From positions 930,001 to 994,000 of the forward strand of contig NZ_CP010054.1 in NCBI RefSeq assembly GCF_000801315.1: 64,000 nt of DNA. Direction: 5' to 3'. The DNA is from Hymenobacter sp. DG25B. Its GTDB lineage: Bacteria; Bacteroidota; Bacteroidia; Cytophagales; Hymenobacteraceae. The notes beneath the pieces were generated by a model. That model was not told the DNA's origin and made no database searches. It was given only the letters and a program-made list of their open reading frames with translations. Numbering within the stretch: position 1 is the first letter of the stretch; each line of letters begins with the position of its first letter. The position numbers were made by a program, and so were the translations under genes. This document shows, in pieces, positions 24,551 through 32,619 of the stretch.

Positions 24551-25477
24551 ATGAGTCTGGTTGTTATCGGCTCCGTAGCGTTCGACGCGCTGGAAACCCC
24601 CTTCGGCAAAACCGACAAGATTATTGGCGGCGCGGCTACTTATATCTCCCTGTCGGCGTCCTACTCGCTGAAGCCCGTGAAACTGGTAGCCGTAGTCGGC
24701 GACGACTTTCCGCAGTCGGATATCAGCCTGCTGGAAAAGCATGGAGTAGATACCGAAGGCCTGCAGATCAAAGAAGGAGAGAAGTCGTTCTTCTGGTCGG
24801 GTAAGTACGCTAACGACCTGAACTCGCGCGAGACGCTGGTAACGGAGCTGAACGTGCTGGCCGATTTCGACCCTATTATTCCGGACTCCTACCAGGACTG
24901 CAAATACCTGATGCTGGGCAACCTGGCCCCGCAGGTGCAGCGCCTCGTGATTCAGCGCCTCGTGAACCGCCCCAAGCTCATTGTGATGGACACCATGAAC
25001 TTCTGGATGGACGTGGCCCTGGATGAGCTCATCAGCACCATTGAAATGGTAGACGTGCTCAGCATCAATGATGAAGAAGCCCGCCAGCTTTCCGGTGAGT
25101 ATTCCCTGGTGAAGGCGGCCCGCAAAATCATGGAGATGGGCCCGAAATACCTCATCATTAAGAAAGGCGAGCATGGCGCGCTGCTCTTCCATAAAAAGCA
25201 GATTTTCTTTGCCCCGGCCCTGCCACTGGAAGAGGTGTTTGACCCCACCGGCGCCGGCGACACCTTCGCGGGTGGCTTTATCGGCTACCTGGCCGCTACC
25301 GACGACATCAGCTTCGATAATATGAAGCGCGCCGTCATTCATGGTTCGGCCATGGCCTCGTTCTGCGTGGAGAAGTTTGGCACCGAGCGTTTGCTGCATC
25401 TCACAGATAAAGAAGTGGAAGCCCGCGAGCAGCAGTTTGCCGATCTGGTGAGCGTGATGCCCGTGGCTACGGTGTAA
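24551..25477 (+). CDS. PfkB-family sugar or nucleoside kinase
   Basis: 308 residues, cytosolic ribokinase-fold kinase. The N-terminal Gly-Gly substrate hinge is IIGGAATY (26-31), and the C-terminal ATP/anion-hole signature is DPTGAGDTFAGGF (231-243) with the catalytic Asp237. The frame is open further upstream into the tRNA-His terminator, so ATG 24551 (MSLVVIGSVAFDALETP) was chosen. The phosphate acceptor cannot be predicted; Bacteroidota homologs are simply called sugar kinases. Confidence 0.92.
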   Translation: MSLVVIGSVAFDALETPFGKTDKIIGGAATYISLSASYSLKPVKLVAVVGDDFPQSDISLLEKHGVDTEGLQIKEGEKSFFWSGKYANDLNSRETLVTELNVLADFDPIIPDSYQDCKYLMLGNLAPQVQRLVIQRLVNRPKLIVMDTMNFWMDVALDELISTIEMVDVLSINDEEARQLSGEYSLVKAARKIMEMGPKYLIIKKGEHGALLFHKKQIFFAPALPLEEVFDPTGAGDTFAGGFIGYLAATDDISFDNMKRAVIHGSAMASFCVEKFGTERLLHLTDKEVEAREQQFADLVSVMPVATV

Positions 25478-25510
25478 CTAGAATTACCGGGCTGAGGAAT
25501 CAGCCAACGG

Positions 25511-25549
25511 AAAACTCTGACCGGTCTTTTTGGCACCGGTCAGAGTTTT
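25511..25549 (+). terminator. Terminator of the PfkB kinase gene
   Basis: 15-bp perfect stem AAAACTCTGACCGGT (25511-25525) with 25535-25549, followed by T residues. Confidence 0.9.
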
Positions 25550-25626
25550 TTTATGCCCTGATTTATGGCAACCTTTTACAAAGGGTACGGTAGAAGGAAT
25601 AGTCATTCACTTTAACAGTCAGTGCC

Positions 25627-25881
25627 ATGAATAAGAAAGAATCGGACCTCGCCAACCAGAAAACGTCGGTGAACCCCGCTGCCAATACCAAGAAGAAAAG
25701 CACCCAGGTTCAGAACCCTAACGTGAGCAACGTGTCTACGCACGGCAACACCACCGATGGGAACACCCAAGGGAAAGACCCTAACAAGAACGCCCACATC
25801 CGCAGCAACCCGCAAGGCAACAAGCCCATGTCGGTGGACGGCAACAGCAAAGTGGGAAAAGGCGGCGATTCGCGCCACTAA
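25627..25881 (+). CDS. Small hydrophilic low-complexity protein, hypothetical
   Basis: 84 residues from ATG 25627, very rich in Asn, Lys, Gly, Ser, Thr and Gln with almost no hydrophobic residues, so probably intrinsically disordered. There are repeated dipeptide-like patterns (NTTDGNTQGKDPNKN, NPQGNKP). It stands alone between two terminators, so it is a single-gene transcript. The opposite-strand frame over the same bases is rejected because it would read against both terminators. The composition recalls stress-associated disordered proteins, but no family is recognised. Confidence 0.7.
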   Translation: MNKKESDLANQKTSVNPAANTKKKSTQVQNPNVSNVSTHGNTTDGNTQGKDPNKNAHIRSNPQGNKPMSVDGNSKVGKGGDSRH

Positions 25882-25901
25882 TACCGGCTTATAGCCTTAT
25901 C

Positions 25902-25940
25902 AAAAAAAGCCCCGTCAGTAATCATGACGGGGCTTTTTTA
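25902..25940. terminator. Bidirectional terminator
   Basis: 16-base arms AAAAAAAGCCCCGTCA and complement around a short loop; A- and T-tracts on either side serve the small gene (+) and the lipoprotein gene (-). Confidence 0.9.
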
Positions 25941-25960
25941 TGTTTGATAATCTGCAAAAG

Positions 25961-26764
25961 CTACGGTACCACGGCCAGGCGCATCACGCGGGTGTCCACG
26001 TCGCCGTTATCAAAGTAATCCTGCCCGAACAGGATAGTGCGGTTATCGAGCCAGCGCGGTTGGCTGAGGCCCCACTCCGTTTGCCGCTGCCAGAGCAGGC
26101 GCAGCTGCTGGCCCTGTACTTCCCACACCTGCAGGCCACTGGGCTCGTAGCGGGCCAGTACATCGGAGTTGCCGCACACGAAATGATGACCGTCCGGAGA
26201 TATTACCGGCGGGCTCCAGATTTTGGTGCGCCGACCCGTGTGCTGGCTTACCAGCATGTAGTAGCCGCCTTCGTACAAATGCACCGAAACCAGCCACTGA
26301 CCAATGCTGGGCAGGGCAGCCACGTACTCGAAAGCAATATTGGTATCGTAGTCTTCGGCCGGGTTATCTGTGAGGCGCACGGTGGCCCCGCTGCGAGTGC
26401 GCAACAGCAGGTTGCGGCCCACGCGGCGTACTGCCGGGCCCGCCGTGCGCAGGCGGCGCTGCTCTTCCACGGATATATCCAGCTCGCCGTCATCTTCGGC
26501 GGCCGTGGCCGCGGCCAGCCAGGCCGGGGCGGGTAGGCGGTTGTAGACTGATGTGGGGGCTGGGTATAGCTTCAACACCCGGCCGCCTTCCAGCGTAAGG
26601 GTGTCCAGGTGGGCCCAGCGGTAGATGGGGCGGGGTTCCGCGCGCTTGAGAGAGGCGCCGCTTGGCTCAGGCTTGGCGTGCTCCTGCGGTTGTACCCGCA
26701 GGGAGCAGGCCGCCAGCATACTCAGCGCCAGCCCCGACGAAAGGATGCGTACAGATGGCATCAT
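25961..26764 (-). CDS. Lipoprotein of unknown function, beta-propeller-like
   Basis: 267 residues with a lipoprotein signal (MMPSVRILSSGLALSMLAAC, lipobox LAAC, Cys20). The rest contains repeated beta-type segments such as WSPPVISPDGHHFVCGNSD and WGLSQPRWLDNRTILFGQD, similar to WD40/TolB-like blades, but no full repeat count can be made by eye. It is 18 bases downstream of the M61 peptidase gene and presumably co-transcribed. Probably membrane-anchored in the periplasm or outer membrane. Confidence 0.75.
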   Translation of the reverse strand: MMPSVRILSSGLALSMLAACSLRVQPQEHAKPEPSGASLKRAEPRPIYRWAHLDTLTLEGGRVLKLYPAPTSVYNRLPAPAWLAAATAAEDDGELDISVEEQRRLRTAGPAVRRVGRNLLLRTRSGATVRLTDNPAEDYDTNIAFEYVAALPSIGQWLVSVHLYEGGYYMLVSQHTGRRTKIWSPPVISPDGHHFVCGNSDVLARYEPSGLQVWEVQGQQLRLLWQRQTEWGLSQPRWLDNRTILFGQDYFDNGDVDTRVMRLAVVP

Positions 26765-26782
26765 AGGATCAAGAGCCAGCGC

Positions 26783-28519
26783 TTAAAAATCCTGCTTCAG
26801 CCACTGCCGGAAGCTGGCCTGCTGGGCGGGGGTGGCATCCGGCCGCTTCTCTACCGTAAGCTTCTGCCAGTAGCGCTGCTCCGGCCGGGCCTGCAGCGTA
26901 ACCGTCAGCAGCTTGTTCTGCCGGAACACGGATACTTCGTACTGCATTTCCTGGTTGGCGGAAAGCAGGGACTGTAAGTTCATGGCTACGCGGCGGCCAT
27001 TCACGGCCACAATCTCATCGTCTACGGTCAGCGCCGCCGCAGCCGGTGAGCCGGGCAGAATGTCGGTAACCTCAGTCCGCTCGTTTTTCACCACTGTCCG
27101 GAAGCCAAAAGTGCCTTCGGAGGCCGATGGGTTTTCTTCGATCAGCAGCATACAGCCTACGGTGGCCAGGGCCTCCGCCAGCGGTTGCTCCAGCGCGGCG
27201 GTGCCATACACGTAGTCATTGAAATAGCCCTGCATATCCTGGCCGGCCACTTCGGTTACCAAGTGCATGTAATCCTGCTCCGTGTAGCCAATGCCGGGTT
27301 GGCCAAATTCCTGCCATAGGCGGCGCATTACATCATCCAGGCTGCGCTGGTGTTGGGAGAGGTTCCGAATGGTAATATCTAGCAGCAGGGCCACCAGGGC
27401 ACCTTTGTGATACACGGATACTTTGCGGTCGGGCACGCCGGGCTTGTAGCCATCCAGCCACAGGTCCATGCTGGCATCGGCCAGGGAAAGGTTGTAGCGG
27501 CCGTAATCATCGTAATGCTTGCGCAGCACCGTGTTCAGCTCCTGGAAATACTGCTCCACAGTACGGACGCCGCTGCGAGCCAGCAGATACTCGCCATAGT
27601 AGGTGGTAATGCCTTCGGCTATGTAGCAGGTGCGGAAGTAATTCTCGCGGGCGTAGTCGTACGGCTGCATCTCGGCGGGCCGAATGCTCTTGATATTCCA
27701 GGTATGGAACAGCTCGTGGCAGCTCACGCCCAGAAACTCCTTATAAAGCACTTCCGTCATCAAGAGCTCCGCGGGCCCCAGCGTAATAACGGTAGAGTTG
27801 CCGTGCTCTACGCCGTGGTAGTGCTTATAAGGCAGAATCTGATTCAGGAAATGGTAATCGGATACCGGAAAGCCGCCGAATAGTGTGAGTTGCTCCTCGG
27901 TAAAGGCGGCAAAGTCCTGCAGAATGCGCGCCCAGTCCGGCGTGCATTCGCCCTGAATCCAGACGTAAAACGGAATACCCTGCGCCTGATAGGTATGCTG
28001 CGCCAGCGTGGGGCTGGCAATCAGGGGGGAGTCCACTAAATGGTCGAAGCTGCGGGCCTGGAGCGTGTTGGGGCCGCTTTGCGGGAGGCCGCAGGCAATC
28101 TGCCAGCCCGTAGGCAGCGCCAGCGTCAGCTGACAGGCTTCTTCCTGCCGGCCTTCCACGTACATAAAGCACTGCACCCCGTTCAGGTAGAGCTGGGTTT
28201 CATCCAGCCAGGAGCCGCCGGCATCCATCTGGTGGGCGTAGAAATTGTAGCGTACCCGTACGGTGCGGCCAGCCGCGCTGCTTACCTCCCACCGGTCTTT
28301 GGTGAGCTTGCGGTAGGAGAGGGGCTCACTGGAAGCGGCATCTTCTACCACCACCCGCTGTACTTTCTGGGCGAAATTCTGCAGCTCGTAGCGGCCCGGG
28401 CGCCAGGCGGGCAGTTGCAATTCCAGCGCGCCAGCAGCCGTAGCGGGCACTTCAAAGGTTATCTGAACCTGCGCGTAAAACGTGAGCGGGTTCTCAAACG
28501 AAACGTAATAGTGAATCAT
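26783..28519 (-). CDS. M61-family metallopeptidase with PDZ domain
   Basis: 578 residues. The M61 (glycyl aminopeptidase-like) domain has the zinc motif HELFHTWN (His268, Glu269, His272) and downstream IAEGITTYYGEYLLARSG with the third-ligand glutamate. The beta-rich N-terminal domain starts MIHYYVSFENPLTFYAQV. A PDZ domain follows near residues 470-540 (VTDILPGSPAAAALTVDDEIVAVNGRRV). No signal peptide is evident, unlike some homologs. It likely trims short peptides and is the first gene of a two-gene operon with a lipoprotein. Confidence 0.92.
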   Translation of the reverse strand: MIHYYVSFENPLTFYAQVQITFEVPATAAGALELQLPAWRPGRYELQNFAQKVQRVVVEDAASSEPLSYRKLTKDRWEVSSAAGRTVRVRYNFYAHQMDAGGSWLDETQLYLNGVQCFMYVEGRQEEACQLTLALPTGWQIACGLPQSGPNTLQARSFDHLVDSPLIASPTLAQHTYQAQGIPFYVWIQGECTPDWARILQDFAAFTEEQLTLFGGFPVSDYHFLNQILPYKHYHGVEHGNSTVITLGPAELLMTEVLYKEFLGVSCHELFHTWNIKSIRPAEMQPYDYARENYFRTCYIAEGITTYYGEYLLARSGVRTVEQYFQELNTVLRKHYDDYGRYNLSLADASMDLWLDGYKPGVPDRKVSVYHKGALVALLLDITIRNLSQHQRSLDDVMRRLWQEFGQPGIGYTEQDYMHLVTEVAGQDMQGYFNDYVYGTAALEQPLAEALATVGCMLLIEENPSASEGTFGFRTVVKNERTEVTDILPGSPAAAALTVDDEIVAVNGRRVAMNLQSLLSANQEMQYEVSVFRQNKLLTVTLQARPEQRYWQKLTVEKRPDATPAQQASFRQWLKQDF

Positions 28520-28597
28520 ATAAGCGCGGGGCGGCAGAGCAGAAAATCAGAGTAAAGGTACGCCTATCCGGCTGATACACGCGGCCTTTCTTACAGG

Positions 28598-28624
28598 TTT
28601 GCCCGGCAGATAGTAGTACTTTTG
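28598..28624 (+). promoter_or_regulatory. Upstream candidate promoter of rpmH
   Basis: TTTG (28598-28601) and TACTTTTG (28617-28624) form a second, more distal promoter-like pair; spacing is tighter than in the proximal one. Confidence 0.4.
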
Positions 28625-28690
28625 TTTGGAACTTTGCCGGAGTGCCGGGGAACTTGTTTGCCGTATTGCTGCAAAAAGCCGGTAGAAGCA

Positions 28691-28721
28691 TTGCCATTTT
28701 CAAAACAAGGGCGTACCTTTG
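28691..28721 (+). promoter_or_regulatory. Proximal promoter of the rpmH operon
   Basis: TTG at 28691-28693 and TACCTTTG at 28714-28721 (20-base spacer), 36 bases before the rpmH ATG. Confidence 0.75.
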
Positions 28722-28756
28722 CCGGCCTTACCTGTTACTGAGTCACTTCACATATC

Positions 28757-28915
28757 ATGAAACGTACTTTTCAGCCTTCGCAGCGCAAGCGCCGCAATAA
28801 GCACGGTTTCCGCTCGCGCATGGAAACCGCCAATGGCCGCCGTGTGCTGGCCGCCCGTCGTGCCAAAGGTCGCAAGCGCATCAGCGTATCCGACGAAGGC
28901 CGTCATAAGCGCTAA
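28757..28915 (+). CDS. rpmH: Large ribosomal subunit protein bL34
   Basis: 52 residues: [20 protein letters not shown] then [20 protein letters not shown], the complete bL34 signature with a short [11 protein letters not shown] tail. Too short for common ORF cut-offs, but unmistakable. It is followed 34 bases later by rnpA in the universal rpmH-rnpA order. The usual bacterial partners dnaA and yidC are not in this window. Confidence 0.98.
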   Translation: MKRTFQPSQRKRRNKHGFRSRMETANGRRVLAARRAKGRKRISVSDEGRHKR

Positions 28916-28949
28916 ACCGCTGACGGCTGCCGCCGCTTTGCCCCCACCC

Positions 28950-29378
28950 ATGGATGATACTACGCCGGGGGCGCGCTCTTATTCGTTTTCGAAAGAAGAA
29001 CACTTGTGCCGAAAAAAGCTCATTGATGAGCTGTTCGCACGGGGTTCTTCTTTTGGTTTATACCCCCTACGGCTGATTTGGCTGCCTGCCCCCGCCGCTA
29101 CCACCGCGCCGCCGCAGGTATTAGTAAGTGTATCCAAGCGCAACTTTAAGCGCGCCGTAGACCGCAACTACTTTAAGCGGCTGATGCGCGAAGCGTACCG
29201 GCAAAATAAATATCGCCTCACGGAGGCAGCAGGAGGCCACAGCGTGGGCCTGCTGGCTATTATTTATACCGGCAAGGAAAAAAAGCCTTTTACGCTGGTC
29301 GAAAAAAAATTAATTTCAGGGCTAGAGCGTTTGTTGACAGATGCAACGCCGCAGGCCGGCGGGGTGTCTGGTTCGTAG
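28950..29378 (+). CDS. rnpA: Ribonuclease P protein component
   Basis: 142 residues. Basic protein that helps RNase P RNA mature the 5' ends of tRNAs. The RNR motif region VSKRNFKRAVDRNYFKRLMR is present, with FSKEEHLCRKKLIDELFARG at the N-terminus and GLLAIIYTGKEKKPF strands. The ATG at 28950 (MDDTTPGARSYSF) is chosen because a longer frame would run back through rpmH. Ends 28 bases before the S41 protease start. Confidence 0.95.
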   Translation: MDDTTPGARSYSFSKEEHLCRKKLIDELFARGSSFGLYPLRLIWLPAPAATTAPPQVLVSVSKRNFKRAVDRNYFKRLMREAYRQNKYRLTEAAGGHSVGLLAIIYTGKEKKPFTLVEKKLISGLERLLTDATPQAGGVSGS

Positions 29379-29406
29379 GGTTGTTTACTTGCTTCCTGCT
29401 CAGTCT

Positions 29407-31101
29407 ATGCGTAAAAAATCTATTGCTGCCGGTCTTCTGCTAGGAGGCACTGCGCTACTCGTATCCTTTCGGTCAGCGTCCGACAACGAGCGCTACTTCG
29501 AAATTGCCAAGAACCTCGACATTTTCGCCACCTTGTTTAAGGAGGTGAATACCTACTATGTAGACGAGGTGCCGCCTTCCAAGCTGGTGAAAACCGGGAT
29601 TGACGCCATGCTCAAGTCCCTGGACCCGTACACCAACTACATTCCCGAAGACGATATCGAGGATTTCCGCACCATGACCACCGGCCAGTACGGCGGTATT
29701 GGGGCCGTAGTGGTGAAGCGGGCCAACAAGACCGTTGTGCAGGCAGCGTATGAGGGCTACCCGGCCCAGAAAGCTGGCCTGCTGCCCGGCGACGAAATCC
29801 TGAACATCAACGGCGTGAGCCTCGAGAAAAAAACCAACTCCGATATCAGCAAGCTGCTGAAGGGGCAGGCCAACTCGCAGGTGAAGCTGATGGTGACCCG
29901 CTACGGGCAGGATGCGCCGGTAGAAGTGAACATCACCCGCGACAAGATTCAGGTAGACAACGTGCCTTACTACGGCATGCTCACCAGTGATATCGGCTAT
30001 TTCCAGCTGGCCGGCTTTACGGTTGACGCCGGCAAGGAAGTTCGGCTGGCGGTAAGCAAGCTGAAAGAGCAGGGCGCCAAGAAAATTGTCTTCGATATCC
30101 GGGACAATCCCGGTGGACTGCTGAACGAGGCGGTGAATATCTCCAACCTGTTTGTGGATAAAGGCCTCGATATTGTCAGCACCAAAGGCAAAGTAACCGA
30201 GTGGAATAAGACCTATAAGGCCCTTGATACGCCGCTGGATACCCAGATACCCATTGCCATTATCACCAGCAACCGTTCCGCCTCGGCTTCCGAAATTGTA
30301 TCGGGGGTATTGCAGGACTACGACCGGGCCGTGCTGGTAGGGGAGCGTACTTTCGGGAAAGGCCTGGTGCAGGCCACGCGCCCGCTTAGCTATAACTCCC
30401 AGCTAAAGGTAACTACCGCCAAATACTACATTCCCAGCGGCCGCTGCATTCAGGAAATCGACTATTCGCACCGCGCCGATGATGGCTCGCTGGGCAAATT
30501 CCCCGATTCCCTGCGCACTGCTTTCAAAACCCAGACCGGCCGCACCGTATTTGATGGTGGCGGAGTAGCGCCGGATGTGGAAGTACAGGAGCAGGATGTG
30601 GCCGAAATCACCCGCTTGCTGTTGCAGAAAAATTACGTCTTCGACTATGCCACGCGCTACCGCGCCGAGCATACCAGCATTCCACCAGCCCGCGACTTCA
30701 AGCTTTCCGATGCCGAGTACCAGAAATTTATTCAGTTTCTGCAGGGCAAAGACATCAGCTACAGCACCGAGGTAGAGAAAAGCCTGGCCGATGTAGTGAA
30801 GAAAGCCAAGGAGGAAAAGCACTACGACGACGTGAAGAACGAACTGGAAGCCATCCGGCGGAAAGTATCCACCAACAAGAGCAACGACCTGATTCGCTTT
30901 AAGCCCGAAATCCGGGAGTTTCTGGAGCAGGAAATTGTGTCGCGCTACTACTTCCAGAAAGGCAGCATTGAAGCCAGCTTTGATGATGACCCCAATATTC
31001 TGGCTGCCGTGCAGGTGCTGAACGAGCCCAACCGCTATGCTGCCTTGCTTAAGCCCGGCGGCAAAGCGGCCAGTGCCATGAAGAGTGCCGGTACGAAGTA
31101 A
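29407..31101 (+). CDS. S41-family C-terminal processing peptidase (CtpA-like)
   Basis: 564 residues, signal anchor MRKKSIAAGLLLGGTALLVSF. N-terminal helical part, PDZ domain about 90-170 (GGIGAVVVKRANKTVVQAAY; YPAQKAGLLPGDEILNINGV), then the S41 protease core with SASASE at 291-296 and catalytic Lys318 in GERTFGKGLVQ. The C-terminal 200 residues are a helical, charged extension (VVKKAKEEKHYDDVKNELEA) typical of Bacteroidota CTPs. It is a periplasmic protease that likely degrades or processes envelope proteins. Start chosen from the signal sequence, overlapping no neighbour. Confidence 0.94.
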   Translation: MRKKSIAAGLLLGGTALLVSFRSASDNERYFEIAKNLDIFATLFKEVNTYYVDEVPPSKLVKTGIDAMLKSLDPYTNYIPEDDIEDFRTMTTGQYGGIGAVVVKRANKTVVQAAYEGYPAQKAGLLPGDEILNINGVSLEKKTNSDISKLLKGQANSQVKLMVTRYGQDAPVEVNITRDKIQVDNVPYYGMLTSDIGYFQLAGFTVDAGKEVRLAVSKLKEQGAKKIVFDIRDNPGGLLNEAVNISNLFVDKGLDIVSTKGKVTEWNKTYKALDTPLDTQIPIAIITSNRSASASEIVSGVLQDYDRAVLVGERTFGKGLVQATRPLSYNSQLKVTTAKYYIPSGRCIQEIDYSHRADDGSLGKFPDSLRTAFKTQTGRTVFDGGGVAPDVEVQEQDVAEITRLLLQKNYVFDYATRYRAEHTSIPPARDFKLSDAEYQKFIQFLQGKDISYSTEVEKSLADVVKKAKEEKHYDDVKNELEAIRRKVSTNKSNDLIRFKPEIREFLEQEIVSRYYFQKGSIEASFDDDPNILAAVQVLNEPNRYAALLKPGGKAASAMKSAGTK

Positions 31102-31110
31102 GGTTTGTTA

Positions 31111-31118
31111 TACCTTTG
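31111..31118 (+). promoter_or_regulatory. -7 element upstream of tsaB, directly before a hairpin
   Basis: TACCTTTG is a consensus -7 element, but transcription from it would start at or just before the terminator hairpin 31124-31154. No -33 TTG at the right distance. Confidence 0.35.
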
Positions 31119-31123
31119 TAATG

Positions 31124-31154
31124 AAAAGCAGACTCCTTATGAGTCTGCTTTTTT
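31124..31154 (+). terminator. Terminator of the S41 protease gene
   Basis: Perfect 12-bp stem AAAAGCAGACTC (31124-31135) with 31141-31152, 5-base loop, then T-run to 31154. Confidence 0.85.
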
Positions 31155-31195
31155 CATTCTGTGAGAGGAACTGTTCTCCTCCGTTTTCGCTGCTT

Positions 31196-31897
31196 ATGTC
31201 CTTTCTCATTCTCTCCCTCGAAACTTCCTCCTCCATTTGCTCCGTAGCCCTGCACCGGGTAGCCGATGGTAGCCTGGTGGGGCAGTCGGAACTGCGGTTG
31301 GAGAAGTCGCACTCCTCGCACCTGAGCGTGCTGGTGAATCAGCTGTTGGAAAACTGCCAGTACACGTTGCAGGATGTGGCGGCCGTGGCGGTTTCTGATG
31401 GACCGGGCTCCTACACTGGTTTGCGCATAGGAGCAGCCGCAGCAAAAGGCCTCTGCTTTGCGCTGGAAATTCCTTTGGTGGCTATCAGTACCCTGCAGGC
31501 GTTGGCTTATCAGGTAGCTTCCTACACGGCCCGGCCGGAGCAATACCTCTTTTGTCCCATGCTGGATGCCCGTCGTATGGAGGTATATGCCGCGCTCTAC
31601 ACCCACGAAGGCCGGGAAGTGCTGGCGCCCACACCGCTTATTCTGGAGGAAACCACGCTGGCCGAACAATTAGCCCACCACCGCTTGTTATGCTTTGGTA
31701 ACGGCGCCGTTAAGTTTCAGCCGCTTGTGGCCGGTAATGTCCACGCCGATTTTCTGGCAGATATTCAGCCATCTGCGGTGGCGGTAGGGGCGCTGGCCGT
31801 GCAGGCTTTCCGGGAGCAGGACTTCCGGGATGTGGCCTACTACGAGCCGTTCTACTTAAAAGAAGTATACACCACTACCCCCAGGCCTAAGGCTTAG
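31196..31897 (+). CDS. tsaB: tRNA t6A37 biosynthesis protein TsaB
   Basis: 233 residues. ASKHA-fold partner of TsaD/TsaE in threonylcarbamoyl transfer to A37 of ANN-decoding tRNAs. The N-terminal strand is FLILSLETSSSICSVAL, and the family motif is DGPGSYTGLRIG (68-79). ATG 31196 fits the family. An in-frame ATG at 31121 would add residues encoded by the terminator hairpin (MKSRLLMSLLFSF...) and is unlikely though not excluded. Confidence 0.93.
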   Translation: MSFLILSLETSSSICSVALHRVADGSLVGQSELRLEKSHSSHLSVLVNQLLENCQYTLQDVAAVAVSDGPGSYTGLRIGAAAAKGLCFALEIPLVAISTLQALAYQVASYTARPEQYLFCPMLDARRMEVYAALYTHEGREVLAPTPLILEETTLAEQLAHHRLLCFGNGAVKFQPLVAGNVHADFLADIQPSAVAVGALAVQAFREQDFRDVAYYEPFYLKEVYTTTPRPKA

Positions 31898-31951
31898 CAC
31901 CAGGAGGCAAGCTGTCAAAAAATCTTCCCTCTAACGTCTATCAGCTATATA

Positions 31952-32464
31952 ATGGAAGACACCCTCATCAACCGCGTCACGCAAAGTGCCCTCACTACGC
32001 TCAATCTGGAAGAGTTTATTCATCCTGGTGAGCGGGTGGTATATGACATCAAAGAAAACCTGTTCCATGGCTTAATGCTGCGGGAAAAGGACTTCCGCGA
32101 GTTCATCAAAACCCACGACTGGAGCCAGTACGACGGCAAGAACGTAGCCATCATCTGCTCCGCCGATGCCATTGTACCTACCTGGGCGTACATGCTGCTG
32201 GCTTCCAAGCTACAGGGCCATGCCCATCGATATGTATTCGGCAACCTGGAAGCCTTGGAGCAGGAGCTGTTCCAGGAAGCCATTGCGGGCATTGATGCTG
32301 AACAGTACCGGGATGCCAAAATGGTGGTAAAAGGCTGTGGTGAGAAACCCGTGCCTACGTATGCTTACGTGGCCATTATGCAGAAACTTCTGCCGGTGGC
32401 CAGCAGCATTATGTATGGTGAGCCCTGCAGCACGGTACCCCTGTACAAGCGTCCGAAAGCCTGA
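31952..32464 (+). CDS. DUF2480-family protein
   Basis: 170 residues, cytosolic, no signal peptide. The conserved pattern of this Bacteroidota-specific family is recognisable: an ERVVYDIKENLFHGLMLREKDFR segment, VAIICSADAIVPTWAYMLLA, and KMVVKGCGEKPVPTYAYV with its cysteine. No enzymatic role is established for the family. It is 54 bases after tsaB and could be co-transcribed, ending in a strong terminator. Confidence 0.85.
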   Translation: MEDTLINRVTQSALTTLNLEEFIHPGERVVYDIKENLFHGLMLREKDFREFIKTHDWSQYDGKNVAIICSADAIVPTWAYMLLASKLQGHAHRYVFGNLEALEQELFQEAIAGIDAEQYRDAKMVVKGCGEKPVPTYAYVAIMQKLLPVASSIMYGEPCSTVPLYKRPKA

Positions 32465-32495
32465 TTCGCCGGAAATTTTCCTGGCGAGGTTATCT

Positions 32496-32532
32496 AAAAG
32501 CCCCTGGCGTTATAAAACGGCAGGGGCTTTTT
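32496..32532 (+). terminator. Terminator after the DUF2480 gene
   Basis: 11-bp stem AAAAGCCCCTG (32496-32506) with 32521-32531 and T-run. Confidence 0.85.
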
Positions 32533-32619
32533 GCGTTGCTGAGGTTTGCATAGCCCCGCAGGAGCGTACTTCTGAATCGGCAAAAAGCAACTTTGCATCT
32601 TTGCCGGTAAATAGCTCTT

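Noticed and set aside
25612..25878. Reverse-strand frame opposite the small disordered protein
   Set aside because: Both flanking terminators and the start context favour the forward frame; reverse composition is typical of a shadow.
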